Positions 49,505-57,948 of a stretch of 64,000 nucleotides of DNA are shown piece by piece. Source of the stretch: Fremontodendron californicum. Its lineage: Eukaryota > Streptophyta > Magnoliopsida > Malvales > Malvaceae. The stretch spans positions 20,625,010 to 20,689,009 of the forward strand of contig JAULJL010000002.1 of NCBI GenBank assembly GCA_030761205.1. Direction: 5' to 3'. The position numbers were made by a program, and so were the translations under genes. How positions within the stretch are numbered: the first letter of the stretch is position 1; each line of letters begins with the position of its first letter. A model generated the notes under the pieces. It was not told the origin of the DNA. It did not search any database and saw nothing but the letters and a program-made list of their open reading frames with translations.

Positions 49505-49775
49505 ACACACTAAAAATAATAACAAAGACTCATAAAAAAAAAATTTATAGTAGACAAAAATAAAAGAAATCCTAAATCATTCCCCCCCACACTTAATTCT
49601 TACATTGTCCTCAATGTAAGTCTATTAACCCAAATGAAAGAATCATGTGTAAGAGAAAAGAACTAATAACATAAGAATAGGAACAACTAAGACTCAAAAC
49701 AAAACAAACTCATGCAACCTAAATAATCCTAAAATACTAAACAAAAATTAACAAGTAAACATAAAAAGATTAAAA
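49505..49775 (-). repeat. Right-hand copy (R1) of the cargo-flanking direct repeat, downstream of the LOG ORF
   Basis: Contains, in plus coordinates, 'cctaaatcattccccccc', the inverted repeat TTACATTGTCCTCAATGTAA (49600-49619) and 'aatgaaagaatcatgtgtaa'. The second copy, R2, is at 51866-52085. Both match the start of the element A 3' untranslated region (31390-31500). On the coding strand R1 lies after the cargo. Confidence 0.82.
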
Positions 49776-49782
49776 TCAAACT

Positions 49783-49975
49783 ACAAGGTATGTCTCAAGT
49801 CTCGCTTACTCAGACCTTGTTCAGAATGAATACTTATAAATGGCTTAAAACACAACAAACTTTTTTTTTTTTTTGAAAAGAAGAAATCAAACTGACAAGG
49901 TATGTCTCAAGTCTCCCTTACTCAGACCTTGTTCAGAATGAATACTTCTAAATGGCTTAAAACACAACAATTTTT
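49783..49975 (-). repeat. ~115-bp tandem duplication downstream of the LOG ORF
   Basis: The block 'aaggtatgtctcaagtctc' to 'aatggcttaaaacacaacaa' occurs at about 49786-49858 and again at about 49900-49970, each followed by a T-run in plus coordinates (A-run on the coding strand). An inverted repeat TGACATTGTCCCCAATGTCA follows at 50021-50040. The A-runs could be remnants of polyadenylated transcript ends, but that is speculative. Confidence 0.8.
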
Positions 49976-50132
49976 TTTTTAAAAATTAGCAAAATATGTC
50001 CCTTACCCCCTACTAAAATATGACATTGTCCCCAATGTCAAATTTTAAAGGTAGAATTTAGGAGATATTACCTGCAGAGGTTGCTAACCACTTATTATAA
50101 CTGAGACACAACAAACAAAATGTTAGATAATG

Positions 50133-50780
50133 TCACAAAGACAAAGTGCAATCCACTCCTTGCTCGTCCATATCTCTTTTTCTTTTTCCGAGCGTTTGCG
50201 AAACAACCGTAGCAGATAAATACTCATAAGCTTGGAGCTTTTTGAGTAAATCTTCAATGGTTGTAGCAGAAATTATGGTTCTCCTTGCCTCTGAAAACAT
50301 GAATCCATTATCCACAGCATTATCTAAATATGAAAGCAAATTACTAAAATAACCATTAATATTAAGCAAACCAATGGGTTTCTTATTTGTGACCAAAGAT
50401 GACCAAGAAGCCACGCAAGCTATTTCTTCCAATGTACCCAGACCTCCTGGTAAAGCAATGAATGCATCGGCAGAATGGTACATGATTGTTATCCGTTCAG
50501 GGATACTCCAGACTTGTATTTCCTTACCCACGGTAGGTCCACAAAAATCTGTGAATAGTTTTGGCACGACTCCTAGAACTGGACTTCCTCCGGCGTGTGC
50601 TGCTGTAGCGACTGCTCCCATTAAACCCGTACTACCGCCTCCATAAATCAACTGGATCTTTTGTTGGGCAAGTATTACTCCAACTCTTATGGCTTCATCA
50701 GCGAATATGTTATTTTTCCCTGGATAAGCACCTCCAAAGACACAAATTTTTTTAATGCGTTGGGACGAAGTACTTTCCAT
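50133..50780 (-). CDS. LOG-family cytokinin riboside monophosphate phosphoribohydrolase-like protein, retrotransposon cargo
   Basis: This uninterrupted 215-residue ORF, about normal length for the family, belongs to the LOG (LONELY GUY, 'lysine decarboxylase-like') family. LOG enzymes release active cytokinin base and ribose 5-phosphate from cytokinin riboside 5'-monophosphates, mainly in the cytosol. Seen here: a Rossmann start KKICVFGGAYPGKN (11-24), YGGGSTGLMG (46-55), R96 in a PERI context, HSADAFIALPGGLGTLEE (102-119) with the complete PGGxGTxxE motif, and KKPIGLLNINGY (133-144). Departures from ordinary plant LOGs are the N-terminal CxFCGSS-like site, now FGGAYP, and isoleucine instead of lysine after R96. 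Activity is therefore uncertain. The C terminus has a basic GKRKRD (198-203). Plant LOG genes have several introns and this has none, as expected for capture through RNA. It is the last ORF of element B. Confidence 0.88.
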   Translation of the reverse strand: MESTSSQRIKKICVFGGAYPGKNNIFADEAIRVGVILAQQKIQLIYGGGSTGLMGAVATAAHAGGSPVLGVVPKLFTDFCGPTVGKEIQVWSIPERITIMYHSADAFIALPGGLGTLEEIACVASWSSLVTNKKPIGLLNINGYFSNLLSYLDNAVDNGFMFSEARRTIISATTIEDLLKKLQAYEYLSATVVSQTLGKRKRDMDEQGVDCTLSL

Positions 50781-50800
50781 TTTTTTTTTCTTTTTTTTTT

Positions 50801-50860
50801 CGAGTGCCTGAAAGAGAATTAGTACATGGTGTAATATATAGAGGACTGAGTAGTGAATCA
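50801..50860 (-). promoter_or_regulatory. Splice-acceptor-like and TATA-like sequences before the LOG ORF
   Basis: On the minus strand, CTATATATTA lies about 60 bp before the ATG. TACTAATTCTCTTTCAG ends at about 50808, a branch-like TACTAAT followed by a pyrimidine run and CAG. An A-rich stretch then leads to ATGG. Either internal initiation or splicing from the element transcript could express the ORF. Sequence alone does not decide. Confidence 0.4.
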
Positions 50861-51152
50861 GACAAGAGTAATAATGTTGCCGAAAGTGTATCTGACCTGT
50901 CAGAAGAAAATGTTAACCTAACAAAAGATTTTTGCATGATTTCAGGAAGAAAATCAAAAAGAGAAGAAAAAATTAACCGTAAAAGACAAATAAAAAAAAA
51001 CAAGAATAATTACACAAATCGAACAACACGTAAATTAAACCAAAATAAAGTTATTGCAAATCAAACCAAAAGCTGAGAAGTCATTTATTGTAGTTGTGAT
51101 TGTGGCTCACATCTTCCTCTGGTTTTACGTCCAGAAACGGCTTAAACGCCTT

Positions 51153-51689
51153 CTATGAGTCGAGGATATGCTTCCCATCCAGTTTTCTTACAAGCTGGCA
51201 AACAGGGTCTTTTAACATCAGATTCCCAAGATGTTGCCATTCCCTTTGGAATTGCGGCCATAAATCAAGAATTTCTCTTTGTACGTCTCCACTAGGATGC
51301 GTCTCAAGAGAAAGTTGGATATTACCCAAATTCTCCTTACTCAGTCCATCCTTAATGAATTCAATTTTATCATCTCGATTAGAGGACGAAATCCCAATAG
51401 AACGACATTTACCGTTACACGTCCATCGTGCACATTTGTGGCAATTTGAACTCATGCGCTTTGCTCGTCGCTTCTTTGCAAAAGTGCTTCTACCTGTACC
51501 TGGTAAATGCAAAACAGGAAGATATTCATCTTCACGTACCTTGGCTTCAATTATCCAACGTATGTCTTCAGGAATCCCTTTGTGCATAAGCATTCTTAAT
51601 CTTTCAAATCGAACTTGGTAAAGCTTCAGTAAAATATTTTGAGGACAAGGAGGAAATTGTTTCTGCAATCGTGTGAGAATATCATCCAT
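51153..51689 (-). CDS. Cysteine-rich nucleic-acid-binding-like protein of carlavirus type, retrotransposon cargo
   Basis: An uninterrupted ORF of 178 residues. Its centre has GRSTFAKKRRAKR (66-78) followed by C83-HK-C86-ARWT-C91-NGK-C95, then GIS (99-101) and IEFIKDGL (109-116). This order is the signature of the small cysteine-rich nucleic-acid-binding proteins (Viral_NABP family) encoded at the 3' end of carlavirus-type plant virus genomes: G-S-basic-RRA, a CxxC finger, then GIS and a hydrophobic FI..G stretch. It is longer than those proteins, with an extra C-terminal region of about 60 residues that I do not recognise. Viral relatives bind nucleic acid, and some enter the nucleus and alter host growth genes. 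The same role here is inference. It is followed 372 bp downstream on the coding strand by the LOG ORF. An unrelated zinc-finger origin remains possible. Confidence 0.7.
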   Translation of the reverse strand: MDDILTRLQKQFPPCPQNILLKLYQVRFERLRMLMHKGIPEDIRWIIEAKVREDEYLPVLHLPGTGRSTFAKKRRAKRMSSNCHKCARWTCNGKCRSIGISSSNRDDKIEFIKDGLSKENLGNIQLSLETHPSGDVQREILDLWPQFQREWQHLGNLMLKDPVCQLVRKLDGKHILDS

Positions 51690-51745
51690 CCTGAAAAAAA
51701 AATGAAAGAGAAATTGAAAGAGAAATTTATATACAATATCAGTTT
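51690..51745 (-). promoter_or_regulatory. Splice-acceptor-like and TATA-like sequences before the cysteine-rich ORF
   Basis: The minus strand reads GTATATAAATTTCTC about 40 bp before the ATG, then a long pyrimidine run ending TTTTTTTTCAG with the ATG one base later (CAG, G, ATG). It has the layout of a 3' splice site placed to give a spliced message starting at this ORF. The LOG ORF has a similar arrangement. Confidence 0.42.
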
Positions 51746-51865
51746 TGTGGGTAGCTGATGGAACCGACTTAAATAATCACGGAGTACCGTTATCCGCCGT
51801 TTAACCGGGGTTAAAAAATTATATTTACATCTAGTTATTTTCAAAACAAGGATCAGAAAGAAAAA

Positions 51866-52085
51866 CAACATAAAAGGACTCAAAAACAAAACACTCTAAA
51901 TAAAATCCTAAATTCTTCCCCCCACACATAATTCTTACATTGTCATTAATGTAATGCCATTAATCCCAAATGAAAGAATCATGTGTAAGTGAAAAGAACT
52001 AATAAACAAAATAAACTTATGCAGCCTAAATGAACTTAGAAACACTAAACACAATTAGCAAAGAAACATAAGAAAAAGATAAAGA
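51866..52085 (-). repeat. Left-hand copy (R2) of the cargo-flanking direct repeat, upstream of the cysteine-rich ORF
   Basis: Diverged copy of 49505-49775, with 'cctaaattcttccccccac', the inverted repeat at 51935-51954 and 'aatgaaagaatcatgtgtaa'. It agrees better than R1 with element A at 31440-31490 ('tttagagtgttttgttttt' on the coding strand). On the coding strand it lies between gag and the cargo, exactly where pol was lost. Confidence 0.82.
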
Positions 52086-52176
52086 AAAAGAGAGCAAATC
52101 TGAGGATGGCAGTTTGGCAATGCTTTCACTAATTACGCTGCCTCCCCCAATTAGCACTTGATTGATTGTTTTCAGC

Positions 52177-53115
52177 CTAGCCAATTCCCCTTCTTGGCTT
52201 TTTAGGCTTGTTAGGCTCATACATGAAACTTCCCAAATTTGAGCGTTTGATAGGAAGCTTTCTTTGCACAAAACTGGATGCATTCTCCATTACAAGTATT
52301 ATTCCATCATCCTTTGTGGTGCATATCTCATCGAGGAATGGAGCATATGTTGGTACTTGTTGAATGGCATCCACAAACAAACTGTTTAAGGTTTCCAGCA
52401 TGTTTTGTTCATGTTCCTCCTCTTTGAACTTTGCGAATCTACTAGGGAAAGGTGGAAAAAAAACATTAGTAAAAATTGGAATCTTAAACGTTACCTCAGG
52501 TGCCGAAATACTCTTATTTGGATTTGTGGCTTCATTATCCTCAAGAATAGAATCCATCTCTAATTTTGTCTCATCCTCATCTTGTTCCTCATTCTTCAAG
52601 GTCACAATAGTAGCATTCTCCTTTGGGTTAATCATCGTTTGGGCTGGGAGTTCTTCAGATCTTTGTGCTACCCATCCCACCATACTACTAGCCAATAGGC
52701 TCATTTGCCTTTCCAAACTCTGGATGCTTGCCCTTGTTTCCTGTTGAAATTGCAAAGTATCAGTAACAAGAGAATGTACAAGATCTTCTAAAGAAGTACC
52801 TGAGTTTTGAGTCATATGTGGTGGTTGAAAAAGATCTGGTTCTTGAGACCATGATTGATTGAAGCTAGATGGATGAGTGTAATTGGCATAAGGATCTACT
52901 TCTTGGTAATTTTTCGAGTAGCCATAATTAGTATGATCCCACCATCCCTCATGGTAAGTGTTTGAGTAATGATCATACTGTTGGTCTTGGAACACTTGAT
53001 GGCCTTGACATCCTCCCATGGCCAATTGTTGAACTGGGGAGGTGAGATTCGCTTGTTGATTCTCCATGTTCATGTATGCCACCAACTCTTCAAGTGTTAG
53101 ATTGCTTAATTCCAT
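52177..53115 (-). CDS. gag: Truncated gag-like protein of element B
   Basis: Uninterrupted ORF of 312 residues starting 113 bp after the primer site. The N terminus is short (MELSNLTLEELVAYMN). It then matches the C-terminal half of the element A gag: YDHYSNTYHEGWWDH, SLEDLVHSLVTDTLQFQQETRASIQSLERQM, LPAQTMINPKENA, and FPSRFAKFKEEEHEQNMLET. The start of the protease linker (VQRKLPIK) follows. The capsid domain is missing, and the zinc knuckle is reduced to GGCQGHQ, so it cannot form a particle by itself. The frame then runs into sequence that in element A lies after pol, so the whole of pol has been deleted. The C terminus is basic (NKPKKPRR). Its conservation as an open frame may mean a role in trans packaging, or simply youth. 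Confidence 0.85.
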   Translation of the reverse strand: MELSNLTLEELVAYMNMENQQANLTSPVQQLAMGGCQGHQVFQDQQYDHYSNTYHEGWWDHTNYGYSKNYQEVDPYANYTHPSSFNQSWSQEPDLFQPPHMTQNSGTSLEDLVHSLVTDTLQFQQETRASIQSLERQMSLLASSMVGWVAQRSEELPAQTMINPKENATIVTLKNEEQDEDETKLEMDSILEDNEATNPNKSISAPEVTFKIPIFTNVFFPPFPSRFAKFKEEEHEQNMLETLNSLFVDAIQQVPTYAPFLDEICTTKDDGIILVMENASSFVQRKLPIKRSNLGSFMYEPNKPKKPRRGIG

Positions 53116-53227
53116 TGTTTTTTTTTTTCAAAATTTGAAAAGAAAAACATGTATGTACAAGAAAATAATACTAATTAGAACTGAAAATAAGAATAAACCA
53201 AGTAACAAATAAACTAAAGAAAACAAT

Positions 53228-53244
53228 CCCCGGCAACGGCGCCA
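53228..53244 (-). promoter_or_regulatory. Primer binding site of element B, tRNA-Asp
   Basis: Minus strand TGGCGCCGTTGCCGGGG, six bases inside the 5' LTR end. Perfect tRNA-Asp complement and the same as in element A, so both would be primed identically. Confidence 0.93.
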
Positions 53245-53250
53245 AAAATT

Positions 53251-55060
53251 TGATGCACCCAAAAGAGTGTATCTTATTTAACCTTGCACTAAAAAGATCA
53301 ATTGTAAGTATAATGATTAGCAAGGGTCGAGTCCTCAGGGATTGGGTTTTAATCTATGAGTTATTAGTTTATAACTTACGTTCAAAGAAAACAATAAAAG
53401 AAAAGGGGTTTTTGAAGCCAGATTTAAACTAAAGTAAATAATAAGAATAAGATGCAAGGCGGTATAACCAGCCAATAAAAATATATATACTAAATTAGGC
53501 AGTATAACCAGCCAATAAAAATATATATACTAAAATAGGCGGTATAACCAGCCAATAAAAATAAATATACTTTTAAAAATAAGCAAACTAGAAAAGTAAG
53601 AAAACAAGTAAGTAAGAAGAATCAAATATGAAAAATATGGTTAAGGTTTCATTCTCCACCACTAGACATCATTAAGAATCAATTTCAGATCTATCAATAT
53701 CAACCAACTATCAAAGTTAACAACCGTAGATAACAACAAGCTCTGTTATCCCAATCTTTCCTTAGTTTGTCGTTAAATAGAACAAGCTCTCTATTTAATC
53801 TCTAACCATTAAACAACCTAGAATAAGCTCTCTAAATTCAATTTAATGGCAGCTTTATGATGAGAAAGATAGGTTGATCTAAGCAACAAACACATAAGCT
53901 CGGATTGTTCAACTTAGGTTATGTTCCACTTTGCAATTATTGAAAACTTGACCATAATCATTAATCACAAATTGCCACTTATGAATAGGAAATCAAGACA
54001 ATTACACGGATCAAGACTCCTAAACTAGCAATAGACAATTATCAAGATCTATCTAGTTGTACACCTAAATAAATCAAGACAACATCATGAACAATTCTTG
54101 TAGAAGAACATAAGCAACTTTGATAGAAAATTAATGATAGATAGAATCTGAAAATCAATCACAAAACATGTCTAGGGCTTTGAAATCACCCTTAACCAAA
54201 TAGAAGTTTAGCCTAGCATAGGCATTGTAAACATAAACATAAAATTAAAGAGAAACTAAGAAGGAAATAAAACAAAGAAAGAAGAAGAAGAAAATAAAGA
54301 AAAAGAAAACTAGAGAAAAGAAAGAAGAAGAAAACTTAGAGAATTTTATTACAATGGCTAATATCCTACCAATGTACAATATCTCTTACAATCATCCAAG
54401 GCCCTCTATTTATACACATTTTGGAGGGCTAAATGACAAGAGACAAGCTTTACAAATTTCAAAGGTAGGTATAATAGGTGGGTGCATTTTTCTAACAATT
54501 TTCGTCATATTGTATGACAATTTTGATCAGCCAACTTGATGGTCGATTTTGTCAATATTGGAGGCTTGATCTGATCACATGGTCTTCTAGAAAAATGTTC
54601 CCCTATCAGTTAGTGATCCATAGCCGTTGGAATCAGCTCATTTGCTGATGTGGATCAGAAGATATGGTCAAAATACCAAAACTGGTCAGCACAGACATCA
54701 TTGCACATCAGCCAACTTGATGGTCGATTTCGCTAGGGAAAACGACTCCGTTTCAAGAAGTGTAAAACATGAAAAAGTTATATATGCCTCTTAACTTTGC
54801 ACGGTTAAAATTTCAGCCTTATTGCTTCAGTGAAACTCCAGATATAGCTGATATGGAAAAAGGTGTCGGAACTGGAACTGAACTGGATTTGCCCTTTATT
54901 CTAGTAATCTGAAATCACTCAAAGAAACTTGTGAAAAACACCAAATTACATAAAAATATAAAAGATCATAAACACAATTAGACCAAACAATAATAACTCG
55001 TATTTGACACAAAACAATAATAAAACATAACTAAAAACTATATAATTATACGAGTTATCA
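53251..55060 (-). mobile_element. 5' LTR of element B
   Basis: 1810 bp, same length as the other LTR. By eye the pair differs only near 53500, 53536, 54781, 54838, 54897 and 54984. Carries the TATA box at 54406-54414 and the 40-bp triplication at 53460-53579. Confidence 0.93.
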
Positions 55061-57928
55061 CATGTTTTAGATTTAGTATATCAAGTGTTTGTGAAAATGC
55101 TTGTGTGGTCTTTGCATGATTTTTGTTTCATATCTTAGTTGAGCAAGTTTTAGATTTAGTATATTAAGTGTTTGTGAAAATGCTTGTGTGATTTTTGCAT
55201 GATTTAAGTGTTATATTTTAGTTGAGCATGTTAGTATACCAAGTGTTTGTGAAAATGCCATGTTTGTTGGAGCTTGAGGCCATTTGGCTACTCCATGTGT
55301 TTTGCATTGTGTGTTGCATTTTTTGCCAAGCTAGTTGGTAGGTTTTTGCATTTATATGTCATTTGATTTAGTTTTGCATGCTAGTATGCCAAGTGTTTGT
55401 GAAAATGCCTGTTTGCTTGTTACATTATGCTATTCGGCCCTCTTGGATTTTTTTACATTTTTTGTGCATTCTTGCCATGTTAGTTGATAGGTTAGCATTT
55501 TGCATGATATTTGATTGAGTTTTTGGATTAAGCATGCTTTGTGTTTGTGAAATGCCATGCATATTTTAGCTATTAAGCTAGGTTTATTTGCCATGCATGT
55601 TCATGCATTTTAGGTCTAGGTTACATTAAATGCCATGCAAGTTCATTTAGGTCTAGGTCACTTTATGAATGCCATGCATTTTTTCATGACATTTAAGTTT
55701 AAATCCATGAATTTCATGCATTATGCTTGCTGCATTATTTCATGCATTTCATGTTCATGCCACTTGAATAATGACTTGAGCCAATTAATGGTTCAAAGTC
55801 ATGCTCTCTTGAGCACACTTGTGGAAAATTAAGTTTGTCAAATTGATTATTCTACCTTTGTGATTTTTTTAACTTAGCCAATTTTTATCTAACTTTCAAA
55901 AAGTCCTAGCTACTGTTTGTAAGTCATTTTATGAATTTCAAATATTTTTACTTTGATTTTTAAATGATTTTCTCAAAGGCAAAAATGTGTTTTGGCAAAG
56001 CAGTTTTTTTTCACTCAAAACTCGTACATCTCCGATTTTTCTGGGAATTCATCTTTGATAAGAAAATTAAGCTTATTTTTTTTCATGTAGTTTTACATGT
56101 CCTGAGTCTCCAGTATTTTTTTCAGAATTTTTTGAATTTTTAAAAATAAAATAAAAAAATCGTGGTGTAAAACTGGACAGTGGAGTCAGAATTGAATTTA
56201 AAGAAAAATCATTTTTCTGTTTTGGTTAAGTTACTTAGTGTGGGCTGATTAGGAGGGTTAGCTACTGACTTAAGGTAGTTTCTAAGCCTTTTTAAACTCT
56301 AAAAATGGTTTCTCAAGTCTCGGGTTAAGGGTAGTCAAGTCCAGATTTTTAAACTTAGGAAATTAGAGCCATTTAAAAAAAGATTTAGCCCAGTTTTTAT
56401 TTTTAATTCAAGCTTTTCAAAATTGTTTCCAAACAATCACAAAGTATTTTGCTTTTTAGAATATTTAATTTGACATATTTTCCTAAGGTAGCCGGATATC
56501 TTTTTAGATATACGGATTTCCTTAATTAACGGAAAAAATACATTTCATGCATTGCATTTTCCATATTCATGCATTTTATATAATATGTAATTCTTGCTAT
56601 GATAATTTCTATGACATTGTTATGATTTTGAGTTATGTTGTATTGTTTATTATATGATTTGGAATATTTCATGATATCCTATGCTTTTTATTTAGTCATT
56701 TTTTTTGTCATATTATTTAGCATATACTATGTTCATGCATTATTATTTTCATTTTTATTTTCATTCATATTATATGATAGCATTATTCCATATTCCATCT
56801 CATTTAATTTATATGCCATATCATTCATGTTTGCCATGTCATTTAAATTATTTCGTTTCATATAGAATATGTTATGTTACTTAGGTTATTTTATTTCATT
56901 TAGAAAATATCATGTTACTTAGGTTATTTCATTTCATATAGAATATGTTATGTTACTTAGGTTATTTTATTTCATTTATAATATATCATATGACTTAGGA
57001 TATTGCATCTCATATAGAATATACTATGTTACCTAGGTCATTTCATTTTATTTATAATATGTCATATAACTTAAGATATTTTATTTCATTTAGAATATGC
57101 TAGGGCATTTATTTCATTTCATTTAGAATATGCTAAGGCATTTACATTATATCATATCATTTAGGAAGCATTATATTATTTAGATTTTGCTATGTCATTT
57201 TATTTATGTCATGCATATACATATTCATATCTTTTAAAATGTTTTCAAAAGGATAATGATTTTTCAATAAAAAATAAAGATATTCCCGAGTTAAAATAAT
57301 TCATGAGTTCTCTACCGGGTTTGCTGGAGGGAATATCATCAATTATCATTAATAAAGGAATATCTTTCTTTCAAAAAAGAGAATGATTCGGAAAGTTTTC
57401 CAAAACTAATAAAAATTTCTATATTTTGCCACGTTTGTTGGGGAATATAGAAAAAATTTGAATTTATAAATTCTGAATCATTTTCAATTAAAATTGGAAT
57501 TATTTTCTTTAAATTGGGAATTAACTTGAAATACTAAATTTAAAATCAATTTTTACCGAGACTTGAGATAACACACGATTAATAAGGTACCGATTTATAC
57601 GGGCATTGTGGGAGTGCTAATCCTTCCCCACACGTAACCGACTCCCGAACCCGCTTCTTTGATTTCTCTGGTTTAAACGCAGACTTGAAATTGGTTTTAA
57701 AAATATTTTAATTAATTTTTAAAATATTTTTATAAAACCGGTTTTAATAGGTGGCCGATCACACCTAGCTAAAAAAGATTGGTGGCGACTCGATGTCTTT
57801 TTTAAGGTCATTTTCAAAACCTTCATTTTTCTAGAGGAATTAAGTCGACTTTTCCTCGATTTTTTAATGTCACGCTTAACGAATAATAAAGTCTTGCGAT
57901 GAGACTCGTTATTTTTTAGGTTTCGACA
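55061..57928 (+). mobile_element. 5' LTR of E4, second part
   Basis: Resumes after the second CATGT copy (55061-55065) with 'tttagatttagtatatcaag', matching the reverse complement of the E3 LTR around 17920. It ends 'ggtttcgaca' at 57928. The conserved U5 block 'gtgctaatccttccccacac' is at about 57616-57635. No gene is present. Confidence 0.9.
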
Positions 57929-57931
57929 GCT

Positions 57932-57948
57932 TGGCGACTCCACTAGGG
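57932..57948 (+). promoter_or_regulatory. Primer binding site of E4, tRNA-Arg type
   Basis: TGGCGACTCCACTAGGG, three bases after the LTR. Two mismatches to the tRNA-Arg complement; same class as E2 and E3. Confidence 0.8.

Larger units (their letters stand above)
46222..55060 (-). mobile_element. Element B, non-autonomous Athila-derived element carrying two cargo ORFs
   Basis: Bounded by CATGT duplications (46217-46221 and 55061-55065) with TG...CA ends; 8839 bp. LTRs are 46222-48031 and 53251-55060, 1810 bp each, with about six differences by eye. The primer site matches tRNA-Asp perfectly. On the minus strand the order is: gag-like ORF (53115-52177), a copy of the 3' untranslated sequence (52085-51866), a virus-type cysteine-rich ORF (51689-51153), a LOG-family ORF (50780-50133), a second copy of the 3' untranslated sequence (49775-49505), and the polypurine tract. 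There is no protease, reverse transcriptase or integrase. It must use enzymes from an Athila-type partner. All three ORFs are uninterrupted, unlike those of every other element here. Confidence 0.93.

Noticed and set aside
50133..50780. LOG ORF as an ordinary host gene with a retrotransposon nearby
   Set aside because: It lies between a gag-like ORF and the polypurine tract inside one pair of matched LTRs with one target duplication, has no introns, and is flanked by repeats of element sequence.
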